The translations under genes and the position numbers were made by a program. A stretch of DNA of 7,033 nucleotides from Actinomycetota bacterium (lineage in GTDB: Bacteria; Actinomycetota; CADDZG01; WHSQ01). The notes beneath the pieces were generated by a model, which saw nothing but the letters and a program-made list of their open reading frames with translations, did not search any database and was not told where the DNA came from. How positions within the stretch are numbered: position 1 is the first letter of the stretch; each line of letters begins with the position of its first letter. Below are positions 1-5,560 of the stretch, in pieces. The stretch covers positions 1 through 7,033 of the forward strand of contig JACDBF010000277.1 in NCBI GenBank assembly GCA_013695055.1. Reading direction: 5' to 3'.

Positions 1-439
1 GAGCGCCCGCTCGCTCCCATTCCTGTTCATGGCCTCAGCGGCATCGAGCGCCACCTCAATCTTGTCGCTGGCGCGGCTCGACGAGAAGGAAGAGGCGGTC
101 GTCGATCGCCTCGGCACGATGGCGGAGCTCGCCGAGCTGGTGGCCGCACACTGGGTCGAGCGCGCCGCGAGCAAAGTCGAGCGCGTCGGGCGCCCATACA
201 AAGAAGGTCTGTCCGGCACGTTGTGGAAGACCTCTACCGCCCTGACCATGGCCGGCTTGGCCATCGGACTTCTGCCCGGCCGATCCCGCGTAGCTCGGTC
301 CGCCTCCGGCATTGCCGGAATCGCGAGCGGCCTCTGCCTGCGCTTTGCGATCTTTCACGCCGGCAAAGCATCCGCCCGGGATCCCCGTGCAACTTTCCAC
401 TACCAACGCCAGAGCCCCGAACCATCAGGCGCGCTCTGA
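1..439 (+). CDS. NrfD/PsrC-family membrane subunit, 3' end only
   Basis: This is the C-terminal part (about 145 residues) of a polytopic membrane protein. The reading frame is open from base 2, so the ATG at 29 is internal and the true start lies upstream of the window. In NrfD/PsrC proteins this subunit anchors a molybdopterin or iron-sulfur oxidoreductase (polysulfide, nitrite or formate-type) in the membrane and exchanges electrons with quinone. Family signs are the helix beginning RSLPFLF at the left edge, the PYKEG stretch near base 195-210, another hydrophobic segment around TALTMAGLAIGLLPG, and above all the terminal RFAIFHAGKASARDPRATF, a typical NrfD ending. The partner 4Fe-4S and catalytic subunits would be expected just upstream, outside the window. 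The gene ends 10 bp from the convergent histidine kinase gene, and I see no hairpin-plus-T-run terminator there. Which electron acceptor it serves cannot be told from this fragment. Confidence 0.82.
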   Translation, partial: SARSLPFLFMASAASSATSILSLARLDEKEEAVVDRLGTMAELAELVAAHWVERAASKVERVGRPYKEGLSGTLWKTSTALTMAGLAIGLLPGRSRVARSASGIAGIASGLCLRFAIFHAGKASARDPRATFHYQRQSPEPSGAL

Positions 440-449
440 GTCCGCGCCC

Positions 450-1451
450 TCAACGAGCTCCCGGCCGGGCCGTCGGCAGAGTCACGACCATCCGGCATCC
501 GCTCGGCGAGTTTGCCAGTATCTCTATCGACCCGCCGTGCAGATCGATCACCCACCGAGCAATGGCTAGGCCCAAACCGGTCCCGCCGTCGGGCGAGGCG
601 CGCGCTTCGTCCGACCTGTAGAAGCGCTCGAAGACACGCTCCGATTCCTCCTTCGAGATGCCCGGCCCGCGGTCACAGACTTCTATCGTGATCTCGCCGT
701 TTCGCTCACTCGCACAAAGACCGACCGGTTGGCCATGAGGCGAATGGCGGGCTGCATTCTTGACGAGATTGGTGACTACCTGGTGGAGCCGGTCGGAATC
801 GGCGTCGATAGAGAGATCCTCCGGCTCCACCGACATCTTGAAAGCAACCGGCAGGACTGCCTCTCGTACCACCGCCTCCAAGAAAGGGCGAGCCTTAAAA
901 CGCTGAACTTGCAACGGCACTACGCCCGACTCGAGTCTCGACAGATCGAGAAGCTGAGAGACGAGGCCACCCAGACGCTGCGCTTGTTGGAGCATTATCT
1001 CGAGGGCCGGCGGGTCGGGAGCAACTACACCGTCCACCATGTTCTCCAGGGTCGCCTGCAATGCCGTTATCGGGGTGCGCAGCTCGTGCGAGACATTGGC
1101 GATTAGATCCCTGCGGATTCGGTCTACTTCGGCGAGCTCGGCGACCATCCCGTTGAAAGCGAGGGCCAGCTCGCCGACCTCGTCTGTGGATGTGGTCTCG
1201 ACCCTGCGTTGGTAGTCACCCGCGGCCATCGCCGTCGCGGCAGCCGACATCTGGCGAAGCGGGGAAGTGAGACCTCGCGCGAGGAACTGGACCATTGCGA
1301 GCGCGAGTGCACCGGCCGTGAGGCCGCACACCAGCAATGGGAAGCCCGCTTTGACGCCGAGCACCACTACCGCAATCGTGACGCCTACCGCTGCAACGAT
1401 GACGATGCCGATCTTGGTCTTGATCGACCTGATCGAGTCGAGCGGCCTCAT
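450..1451 (-). CDS. Sensor histidine kinase, HAMP-HisKA-HATPase_c, minimal sensor
   Basis: Membrane sensor kinase, 333 residues, that should phosphorylate the response regulator encoded just before it. The N-terminus holds two hydrophobic helices (about 14-32 and 36-56) joined by only a few residues, so there is essentially no extracytoplasmic sensor domain. A HAMP linker follows (about 58-108, with TSPLRQM at its start), then the HisKA dimerisation helix with H-box SHELRTP (phospho-acceptor His122; the adjacent Glu123 and Thr126 fit the phosphatase motif). The ATPase domain has an N-box (Asn228 and Asn232 in VTNLVKNAARHS), G1 (DRGPGI, 260-265), F-box (FERFYRS, 274-280) and G2 (GGTGLGLAIA, 289-298). 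All catalytic boxes are intact. The ATG overlaps the regulator's TGA (ATGA), which implies translational coupling. It is the last gene of the cluster. The architecture points to sensing within or at the membrane, or through the neighbouring transporter; the signal is not known. Confidence 0.95.
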   Translation of the reverse strand: MRPLDSIRSIKTKIGIVIVAAVGVTIAVVVLGVKAGFPLLVCGLTAGALALAMVQFLARGLTSPLRQMSAAATAMAAGDYQRRVETTSTDEVGELALAFNGMVAELAEVDRIRRDLIANVSHELRTPITALQATLENMVDGVVAPDPPALEIMLQQAQRLGGLVSQLLDLSRLESGVVPLQVQRFKARPFLEAVVREAVLPVAFKMSVEPEDLSIDADSDRLHQVVTNLVKNAARHSPHGQPVGLCASERNGEITIEVCDRGPGISKEESERVFERFYRSDEARASPDGGTGLGLAIARWVIDLHGGSIEILANSPSGCRMVVTLPTARPGAR

Positions 1452-2128
1452 CCCATGTCTTCTTCAACCGAGTAGCCGATGCCGTGGACCGTCCGCACCA
1501 CACCGGCCCCCAGCTTTCTCCTGAGTGCCGCAACATGAGAGTCGACCGTCCGGGCTCCATAAACGTCGGAATAACCCCACACCTCGGACAAGAGCTGTTC
1601 ACGGGTGAACACAACTCCCGTGCTCGAGGCCAGCTGATAGAAGAGGTCGAACTCCATGGGCGTGAGATGCACGGGCTGGCCCTCGTGCTTCACTCGACGG
1701 GCCGCTGGATCAATCTCGACCTGCGCGACTCGCAGCACACGCGCAGGTCGCTCGGCAGCACGTTCCGTTCGTCGCAGCAGGGCATGTACGCGCGCCACCA
1801 GCTCCCGAGGGCTGAACGGCTTGGTCATGTAGTCATCGGCTCCTACGTTCAACCCGACGAGAATGTCTGTTTCCGACTCGCGAGCGGTAAGCATCAAGAC
1901 GGGCACGGGACGATCCCGCTGAATCCTTCTGCACACCTCGAGGCCGTCGAGACCGGGGAGCATCACGTCGAGAACGACCGCGTCGGGCCGTTCCCTTTCG
2001 CAGAGAGCGACGCCCGCCAAACCGTCCTCGGCCAAGACGACGTCAAAGCCCTCCCTGCGCAACCGTGCGGCCACCGCCTCTGCAATCGACTTCTCGTCCT
2101 CTATCAGGGCGATCTTCCGAACGCTCAA
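1448..2128 (-). CDS. OmpR/PhoB-family response regulator
   Basis: DNA-binding response regulator of 226 residues, the usual length for the family. The receiver domain (about 4-118) has the acidic pocket Glu10/Asp11, phospho-acceptor Asp54 in VVLDVMLPG, Thr81 in MLTA and Lys103 in TKPF, so it should be phosphorylatable. A winged-helix effector domain follows (about 128-224), with the recognition-helix region around GARTVDSHVAALRRKL and the closing wing HGIGYS. The start is TTG at 2128, overlapping the permease TGA as TTGA; an AAGGA nine bases upstream supports it and the product begins with the expected SVRKIALIEDE. The partner kinase overlaps its end by 4 bp. It most likely regulates its own operon, though I could not identify a direct-repeat OmpR-type site upstream of the first gene. 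Confidence 0.95.
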   Translation of the reverse strand: MSVRKIALIEDEKSIAEAVAARLRREGFDVVLAEDGLAGVALCERERPDAVVLDVMLPGLDGLEVCRRIQRDRPVPVLMLTARESETDILVGLNVGADDYMTKPFSPRELVARVHALLRRTERAAERPARVLRVAQVEIDPAARRVKHEGQPVHLTPMEFDLFYQLASSTGVVFTREQLLSEVWGYSDVYGARTVDSHVAALRRKLGAGVVRTVHGIGYSVEEDMG

Positions 2129-2934
2129 GCAAGCACGTCCTTGCGCTGAAAAACACCGACGCCGGCGACCATAAACACAACTGCATATGCGAGATGCAGA
2201 ACGAGACCATCGGTCATCGCACTCCAGCTGACGGGTACACGGAACAGATCGACGAACGCCAGCCAGTAATGAGTCAAGAGGTAAGGATGCACGATCCGAA
2301 GGGCCGACAAAGAATCAACAATCTGACTGACGATCGCGACGCCGATGGTGACTACCGTAGCTCCCGGCGCCGAGACTGTGAGCGTCGAGACGAAGACACC
2401 GATCGCAGCGAGACCGGCCATCCCGCTCGAGATATAGAGCGCAGCAACCACGATGCGCCAGAGTGCCCCCAAGGGACTCAGGGTTGCACCCGAGAGCGTC
2501 GGCAGCGGCCCCAACCCATACACGAGCCCTCCCGCGACGATCCCGACGACCGTTACCCACAGCACGAGCGCGGTCACGAGCGTCACGGCGGAGCCATATT
2601 TGGACAGCAGCAGGCGGCGGCGTCCAACCGGACGCGCGAGCAGGTACCTCAAGGTGCCGAGCGACGCCTCGCCCGCCACGGCGTCGGCCGACAACAGACT
2701 GGCGCTGAGTGGCAGAAGGAACACTTGAAGCACGGCCAGCGTCGCAAGCGGCGTAAAGAAACCACTGCGAAGGATCAGCGCGTAAAAGGGCGGCGCATCG
2801 TCTCCGCTCGGGGTGGGCTGCGATGACAAGACGAGGCTGATCACCAGGATGATGGGGATGCCGCCCAACACAACGGCGAGAGCCCAAGTACGCCAGCGAA
2901 AGAGGGCCTTGATGAGCTCAACTCGAAACAACAC
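2125..2934 (-). CDS. ABC-2 type exporter permease subunit
   Basis: Integral membrane subunit (269 residues) that pairs with the ATPase encoded immediately upstream. Six hydrophobic segments can be read at about 17-37, 63-83, 115-139, 160-182, 186-206 and 244-262. The segment after the second helix carries the signature of ABC-2 permeases, GEASLGTLRYLLARPVGRRR followed by LLLSKY (about 88-113), the cytoplasmic coupling region. The start is GTG at 2934, nine bases after the ATPase stop, with no clear Shine-Dalgarno sequence; a TTG one codon later is an alternative. The end overlaps the regulator start (TTGA). It lacks the large extracellular domain and ten-helix layout of BceB-type permeases, so it resembles BcrB/DrrB/LanEG exporters instead. 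A homodimer with two ATPases is the simplest model, since there is only one permease gene. Its substrate is unknown. Confidence 0.9.
   Translation of the reverse strand: MLFRVELIKALFRWRTWALAVVLGGIPIILVISLVLSSQPTPSGDDAPPFYALILRSGFFTPLATLAVLQVFLLPLSASLLSADAVAGEASLGTLRYLLARPVGRRRLLLSKYGSAVTLVTALVLWVTVVGIVAGGLVYGLGPLPTLSGATLSPLGALWRIVVAALYISSGMAGLAAIGVFVSTLTVSAPGATVVTIGVAIVSQIVDSLSALRIVHPYLLTHYWLAFVDLFRVPVSWSAMTDGLVLHLAYAVVFMVAGVGVFQRKDVLA
2138..2142 (-). promoter_or_regulatory. Ribosome binding site for the response regulator
   Basis: AAGGA on the minus strand nine bases before the TTG start at 2128, inside the end of the permease gene. It supports use of the rare TTG start, which would otherwise be doubtful. 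Confidence 0.55.
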
Positions 2935-2943
2935 GACCGGCTT

Positions 2944-3897
2944 TCACAGGGCCTCGTCCTCGCCCTGCACGAGCTCCATGAACACATCCTCGAGCGAATC
3001 ATGCTCGGGAATCAGCGCGCTCACCTCTATTCCTCCCGCAACCAACGCGCGATTGATGGCGCCTGCGCCAAGGCCGTCCGAGGTGCGAACCGACAAACGA
3101 CCGGCCCCCGGCCCGTGCGCCGCTTCCAGGTTGGGGGTGCCCACAGGATGAAGACCGCTTATCTCTCCCAGCAGCCGGCGCGCACCGGCGACATCGTTCA
3201 CTTCAATCGTCACGCGTTCGCTCTTCGATCTCAGCTCGGCGGGCGTGCCTTGAGCAACCAGGCGGCCATGGGCCAGCACCCCGACGCGATCGCACATCAG
3301 GTCGACCTCCGAAAGGAGGTGACTCGATACGAATACGGTCGTTCCGCCATCCGCCAGCGTCCGAAGCAGTGTCCGAACCGAGCGCATGCCTTGGGGATCG
3401 AGCCCGTTCGTCGGCTCGTCGAGCACGAGCACTTCGGGATCTCCCAATATCGCAAGCGCGATCCCCAGACGCTGCCGCATGCCTTGGCTGTATGCCTTGA
3501 CTCTCTTCTTTCCCGCGTGCTCCAACCCCGCGATCTCTAGCACCTCGTCGATGCGGGCCAGACGCGCTCGTCGATCGTCCGCGCTCCCTCCCGCACGCGC
3601 GTAGCACTCGAGATTGCGTTTGCCCGAGAGATACGGCCAGAACCCCGGCTCCTCGATCAACGCCCCAAAGCGCTCCAGGGCCGCCGCACCCTGCCGAAGC
3701 GGCTCTCCCAGGAGCTCGACTTCGCCCGAGCTCGGAAAGACGAGCCCCAGCACCATTCGGATGGTTGTCGTCTTACCCGCGCCGTTGGGACCGAGGAACC
3801 CGTAGAGGCTGCCCGCCTCCACGTCGAGATCGAGATCGTTGACCGCCAGCTGCCCTCCATAGCTCTTGGTCAGCGAGCGGACCCTGATCGCGCTCAC
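2944..3897 (-). CDS. ABC transporter ATP-binding protein, BcrA/DrrA type
   Basis: Cytoplasmic ATPase (317 residues) that powers the ABC-2 permease encoded next. Visible motifs are Walker A GPNGAGKT (36-43), signature YSQGMRQ (136-142, the SQGM variant common in exporters of this class), Walker B VLVLDEP (156-162), D-loop GLDP (165-168) and switch His193 in SSHLL. Where most ABC ATPases have the Q-loop glutamine this one reads GALIEEPGFWPYLSG, with Glu82 at that place, as in bacitracin (BcrA) and lantibiotic-immunity (LanF) ATPases. After the nucleotide-binding domain (about 1-225) is a C-terminal extension of roughly 90 residues ending HDSLEDVFMEL, typical of this subfamily. The GTG start overlaps the stop of the LolA-like gene (GTGA) and has no good Shine-Dalgarno sequence, so translation is probably coupled. 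The class is certain; the transported compound is not. Confidence 0.95.
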   Translation of the reverse strand: MSAIRVRSLTKSYGGQLAVNDLDLDVEAGSLYGFLGPNGAGKTTTIRMVLGLVFPSSGEVELLGEPLRQGAAALERFGALIEEPGFWPYLSGKRNLECYARAGGSADDRRARLARIDEVLEIAGLEHAGKKRVKAYSQGMRQRLGIALAILGDPEVLVLDEPTNGLDPQGMRSVRTLLRTLADGGTTVFVSSHLLSEVDLMCDRVGVLAHGRLVAQGTPAELRSKSERVTIEVNDVAGARRLLGEISGLHPVGTPNLEAAHGPGAGRLSVRTSDGLGAGAINRALVAGGIEVSALIPEHDSLEDVFMELVQGEDEAL

Positions 3898-4955
3898 GGA
3901 AGACGGTCGGCCTGGGCACGCAGCGCGTCAACCGGCACTGCCCCCACCAGCAGCCATGATCCTCGATCCGACTCGACGACGTCCGCCGAAAGAAGAGGGC
4001 TGGAAAAGGGAAAGAGAGAGCGCGCGGGATCATCTTCACTGGAGGAGGGCCCTTCTCGCGCCGGCATTGGCAGCGCTGCAACCGTCGTCCATCCGCGACC
4101 CAGAAGGCGCGGAGCCCGATTGGCTTCTTCGCCTCCTCCGAAGACATCGAACATTTGGCTTACGTTCTGCCTCTCCATTTCCACATCAGCACCGTCGGGG
4201 GGAGTGAACAAAAAAATGGAAGGCTCGATCGGCTTGAAGCTGATCGAGTCAAATCCCGCAATAAGCGAAGGTTCCTCGTAGCCGCGACCGAAAATCTGAA
4301 CCTCCATCGGAACGCGCTCGTCGGCGTCGACGCTGATCTCGATTCTGGCCACGAGCGTCTCGGTGGTCCTGGGCTCGAGCTCGAGCACGTAAGCCGGGCG
4401 TCCCGCCACCATCTTGGGATTGCCGATGCGAACTCGAGTCGTCTCCTCGAGCGCGCCGAGAGCGAGGCTCGACACGGCGCGTGGATCGATGAGACCGGCC
4501 GCCACCTCGAGGACCGGGCTCAGTCGGGTGCTCTCCCCGTCGGCCAGCCGGCGAGCTGTGAAGCTCTCGGAGTCCCACCACCACGCGCCGTCTTTGCCGA
4601 TTACGAGGGTCCGCTCTCCGGCGGGAAGCACATCGGCCACGCGCAGCCCGCTCGACGCCTGCCATACGCGCAGATCGTGTGGCCCCAGCAGCGCGCCGAG
4701 CCCCGAAGCTCCGGGCGCTTCGGCGATGGGGAGGCCCAGATCGACGGCGGTCGAGACCGTCCCCGCCACCGGCCGGCCACTGCGCGCCCTCTCGATCACC
4801 GACGCGAGGAGACGCTCCGGGCCGATAGGGGCAAGGTCGGTGTCCGGGCGAGCGCCGGCGACCGCGACGAGGCCCCCCGCCACCACCGCGGCGGCGACGA
4901 GAGATCCCGCCAGCCGGCGGCGGGCCCTGTTTCCCAGCAAGCCGGTTGAAGACAT
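3894..4955 (-). CDS. Secreted or anchored LolA/RseB-fold protein
   Basis: Predicted extracytoplasmic protein of 353 residues. I start it at the ATG at 4955: a basic N-region (RARRR, 10-14) is followed by a hydrophobic stretch (about 15-34) and a possible AGA cleavage site near 33-35, a plausible signal peptide or membrane anchor. An in-frame TTG at 4985 adds 10 residues but overlaps the preceding gene by 11 bp and has no visible Shine-Dalgarno sequence; the chosen ATG also has only a weak one. The body looks like the LolA/RseB fold: GLRVADVLPAGERTLVIG (103-120), GAWWWDSE, VAGRPAYVLELEPR (183-196), RIEISVDADERVPMEVQIF (204-222) and FDSISF...IFLFTPPDGADVEM (235-260). The end, WLLVGAVPVDALRAQADRL, is the closing element seen in actinobacterial relatives. 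Such proteins bind lipid or acyl chains in Gram-negatives; here a ligand-binding partner of the adjacent ABC exporter is inferred. Its stop overlaps the ATPase start. Confidence 0.75.
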   Translation of the reverse strand: MSSTGLLGNRARRRLAGSLVAAAVVAGGLVAVAGARPDTDLAPIGPERLLASVIERARSGRPVAGTVSTAVDLGLPIAEAPGASGLGALLGPHDLRVWQASSGLRVADVLPAGERTLVIGKDGAWWWDSESFTARRLADGESTRLSPVLEVAAGLIDPRAVSSLALGALEETTRVRIGNPKMVAGRPAYVLELEPRTTETLVARIEISVDADERVPMEVQIFGRGYEEPSLIAGFDSISFKPIEPSIFLFTPPDGADVEMERQNVSQMFDVFGGGEEANRAPRLLGRGWTTVAALPMPAREGPSSSEDDPARSLFPFSSPLLSADVVESDRGSWLLVGAVPVDALRAQADRLP

Positions 4956-4974
4956 GTCTATGAGCTTGACACCG

Positions 4975-5424
4975 TTACGCCCCAATCACATTGAAGACGA
5001 CACGTCGATCCTTGGGCTCGTCTAGCTCATGCAGGAAGAGGCGTTGCCAACGACCGAGCGCCGGCGCGCCTTCTCGCACCGGTATCGCATGGGACGAGCC
5101 GCCGACGATCATGGAGATGACGTGAGCCTGACCGTTCCTGCGTTCATCCTCGCCCTCTAGGTTTTGCTTCCGGCGCGTCGGATCATCGTGCGCGTAGTAA
5201 AGGCCGCGCGGCACGAGGGACTCAAGCCTTATGCAGAGATCCTCCAGCACGCCCTCCTCCCATTCATTCAACAGCAAGCAGCATGTCGTATGGGCACAGA
5301 AGGCAGTCGAGCATCCGGCTCTGATTCCGGTCAGCTCCACGGCCTCGCTCAGGGCGGTAGTCAGGTCGACAAACCCATAGCGCTCCGGCGCCCGCACCGT
5401 TATCTCGAAGGTCTCGGATCTCAC
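4975..5424 (-). CDS. YjbQ/UPF0047-family protein
   Basis: Small cytoplasmic protein of 149 residues, the usual family length of about 130-150. The conserved family pattern is clear: CAHTT with His45, NE at 53-54, the HD pair at 79-80, NGQAH (97-101), a GGSS stretch with IPV, LGRWQ (123-127) and the acidic tail HELDEP followed by RR. These conserved histidines and acidic residues suggest a metal or ligand site. Databases often name the family 'secondary thiamine-phosphate synthase enzyme' because of activity reported for some members, but its physiological role is poorly defined. The start is chosen at GTG 5424 because GAGGA at 5431-5435 lies six bases ahead; the GTG two codons earlier (5430) would sit directly against that site. 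It is the first gene of the minus-strand cluster, about 20 bp before the LolA-like gene, and nothing in the thiamine pathway is nearby. Confidence 0.92.
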   Translation of the reverse strand: MRSETFEITVRAPERYGFVDLTTALSEAVELTGIRAGCSTAFCAHTTCCLLLNEWEEGVLEDLCIRLESLVPRGLYYAHDDPTRRKQNLEGEDERRNGQAHVISMIVGGSSHAIPVREGAPALGRWQRLFLHELDEPKDRRVVFNVIGA

Positions 5425-5430
5425 ACACAC

Positions 5431-5435
5431 TCCTC
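5431..5435 (-). promoter_or_regulatory. Ribosome binding site for YjbQ
   Basis: GAGGA on the minus strand, six bases before the GTG at 5424. This spacing decides the start in favour of 5424 over the GTG at 5430, which would directly abut the site. Confidence 0.65.
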
Positions 5436-5461
5436 GGCTGCTTGATGGACGCTCAGCGAGA

Positions 5462-5467
5462 AGTCTA
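5462..5467 (-). promoter_or_regulatory. Candidate -10 element of the six-gene operon
   Basis: TAGACT on the minus strand fits the TANNNT pattern of housekeeping promoters in high-GC bacteria and would place the transcript start about 30 bases upstream of the YjbQ start. There is no recognisable -35 at 17-18 bp, so this promoter would need an activator. A weaker alternative is TTGCTT (5538-5543) with TATCTC (5514-5519), spacer 18. Confidence 0.3.
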
Positions 5468-5500
5468 AAGATGCTTTGTCGGCCGGCCTCGTGGGAAGTG

Positions 5501-5538
5501 TGAGGATTCGGTGGAGATAGCGGGTCGGCGGATCCTCA
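5501..5538. repeat. 10-bp inverted repeat with 18-bp spacer upstream of the operon
   Basis: The arms TGAGGATTCG (5501-5510) and CGGATCCTCA (5529-5538) are inverted copies with one mismatch. The repeat lies upstream of the candidate -10 at 5462-5467 and contains the weaker alternative -10 between its arms. It could be an operator for a dimeric regulator or a hairpin in the tail of the CapA transcript. No T-run follows on the minus strand, which argues against an intrinsic terminator. Confidence 0.4.
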
Positions 5539-5560
5539 AGCAAGCGCCGGAGCGCCCGCC

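Larger units (their letters stand above)
450..5424 (-). other. Predicted six-gene operon: YjbQ, LolA-like, ABC ATPase, permease, RR, HK
   Basis: Six consecutive minus-strand genes with no room for internal terminators. The junctions are: YjbQ to LolA-like about 20 bp (or an 11-bp overlap with the upstream TTG start); LolA-like to ATPase a GTGA overlap; ATPase to permease nine bases; permease to regulator a TTGA overlap; regulator to kinase an ATGA overlap. Overlapping stop/start codons and weak internal Shine-Dalgarno sites suggest re-initiating, coupled translation and fixed stoichiometry. Placing the regulator and kinase at the end of the operon is consistent with autoregulation. Joint transcription is inferred from spacing only. 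Confidence 0.8.
5425..5560. other. Intergenic region upstream of the six-gene operon
   Basis: About 135 bp between the CapA stop and the YjbQ start. It holds the YjbQ Shine-Dalgarno sequence, a candidate -10 box and a 10-bp inverted repeat, each listed separately. I see no hairpin followed by a T-run that would clearly terminate CapA transcription, so some read-through into the operon is possible. An FseI-type GGCCGGCC palindrome at 5481-5488 is probably a GC-composition accident. Confidence 0.6.

Noticed and set aside
460..469. CCCGGCCGGG palindrome near the convergent gene ends, considered as terminator
   Set aside because: It is a perfect palindrome with no loop and no T-run on either strand, and it lies inside the kinase coding sequence.
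1484..2149. Plus-strand open frame of 221 codons opposite the response regulator
   Set aside because: Antisense to an intact receiver and winged-helix gene with every key residue; no recognisable family.
2065..2826. Long plus-strand open frame (253 codons) opposite the permease and regulator
   Set aside because: Its product is rich in Arg, Asp, Glu and Gln with no domain pattern, and it lies antisense to two convincing genes. It is a GC-rich shadow frame.
3001..3540. Plus-strand open frame opposite the ABC ATPase
   Set aside because: Antisense to the Walker and signature motifs of a clear ATPase; composition explained by codon bias.
2125..3897. BceAB-type peptide-sensing transporter
   Set aside because: The permease is short with six helices and no large extracellular domain, and the ATPase is of the BcrA/DrrA class, so a Bce assignment is not supported.
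4155..4949. Plus-strand open frame of 264 codons opposite the LolA-like gene
   Set aside because: Low-complexity Arg/His/Gly-rich product, no ribosome binding site, and antisense to a gene that fits the operon by its overlap with the ATPase.
5534..5545. CTCAAGCAAGC shared with positions 2124-2134, considered as a dispersed repeat
   Set aside because: Eleven matching bases, one copy inside coding sequence and with no shared flanks; chance is the simplest explanation.
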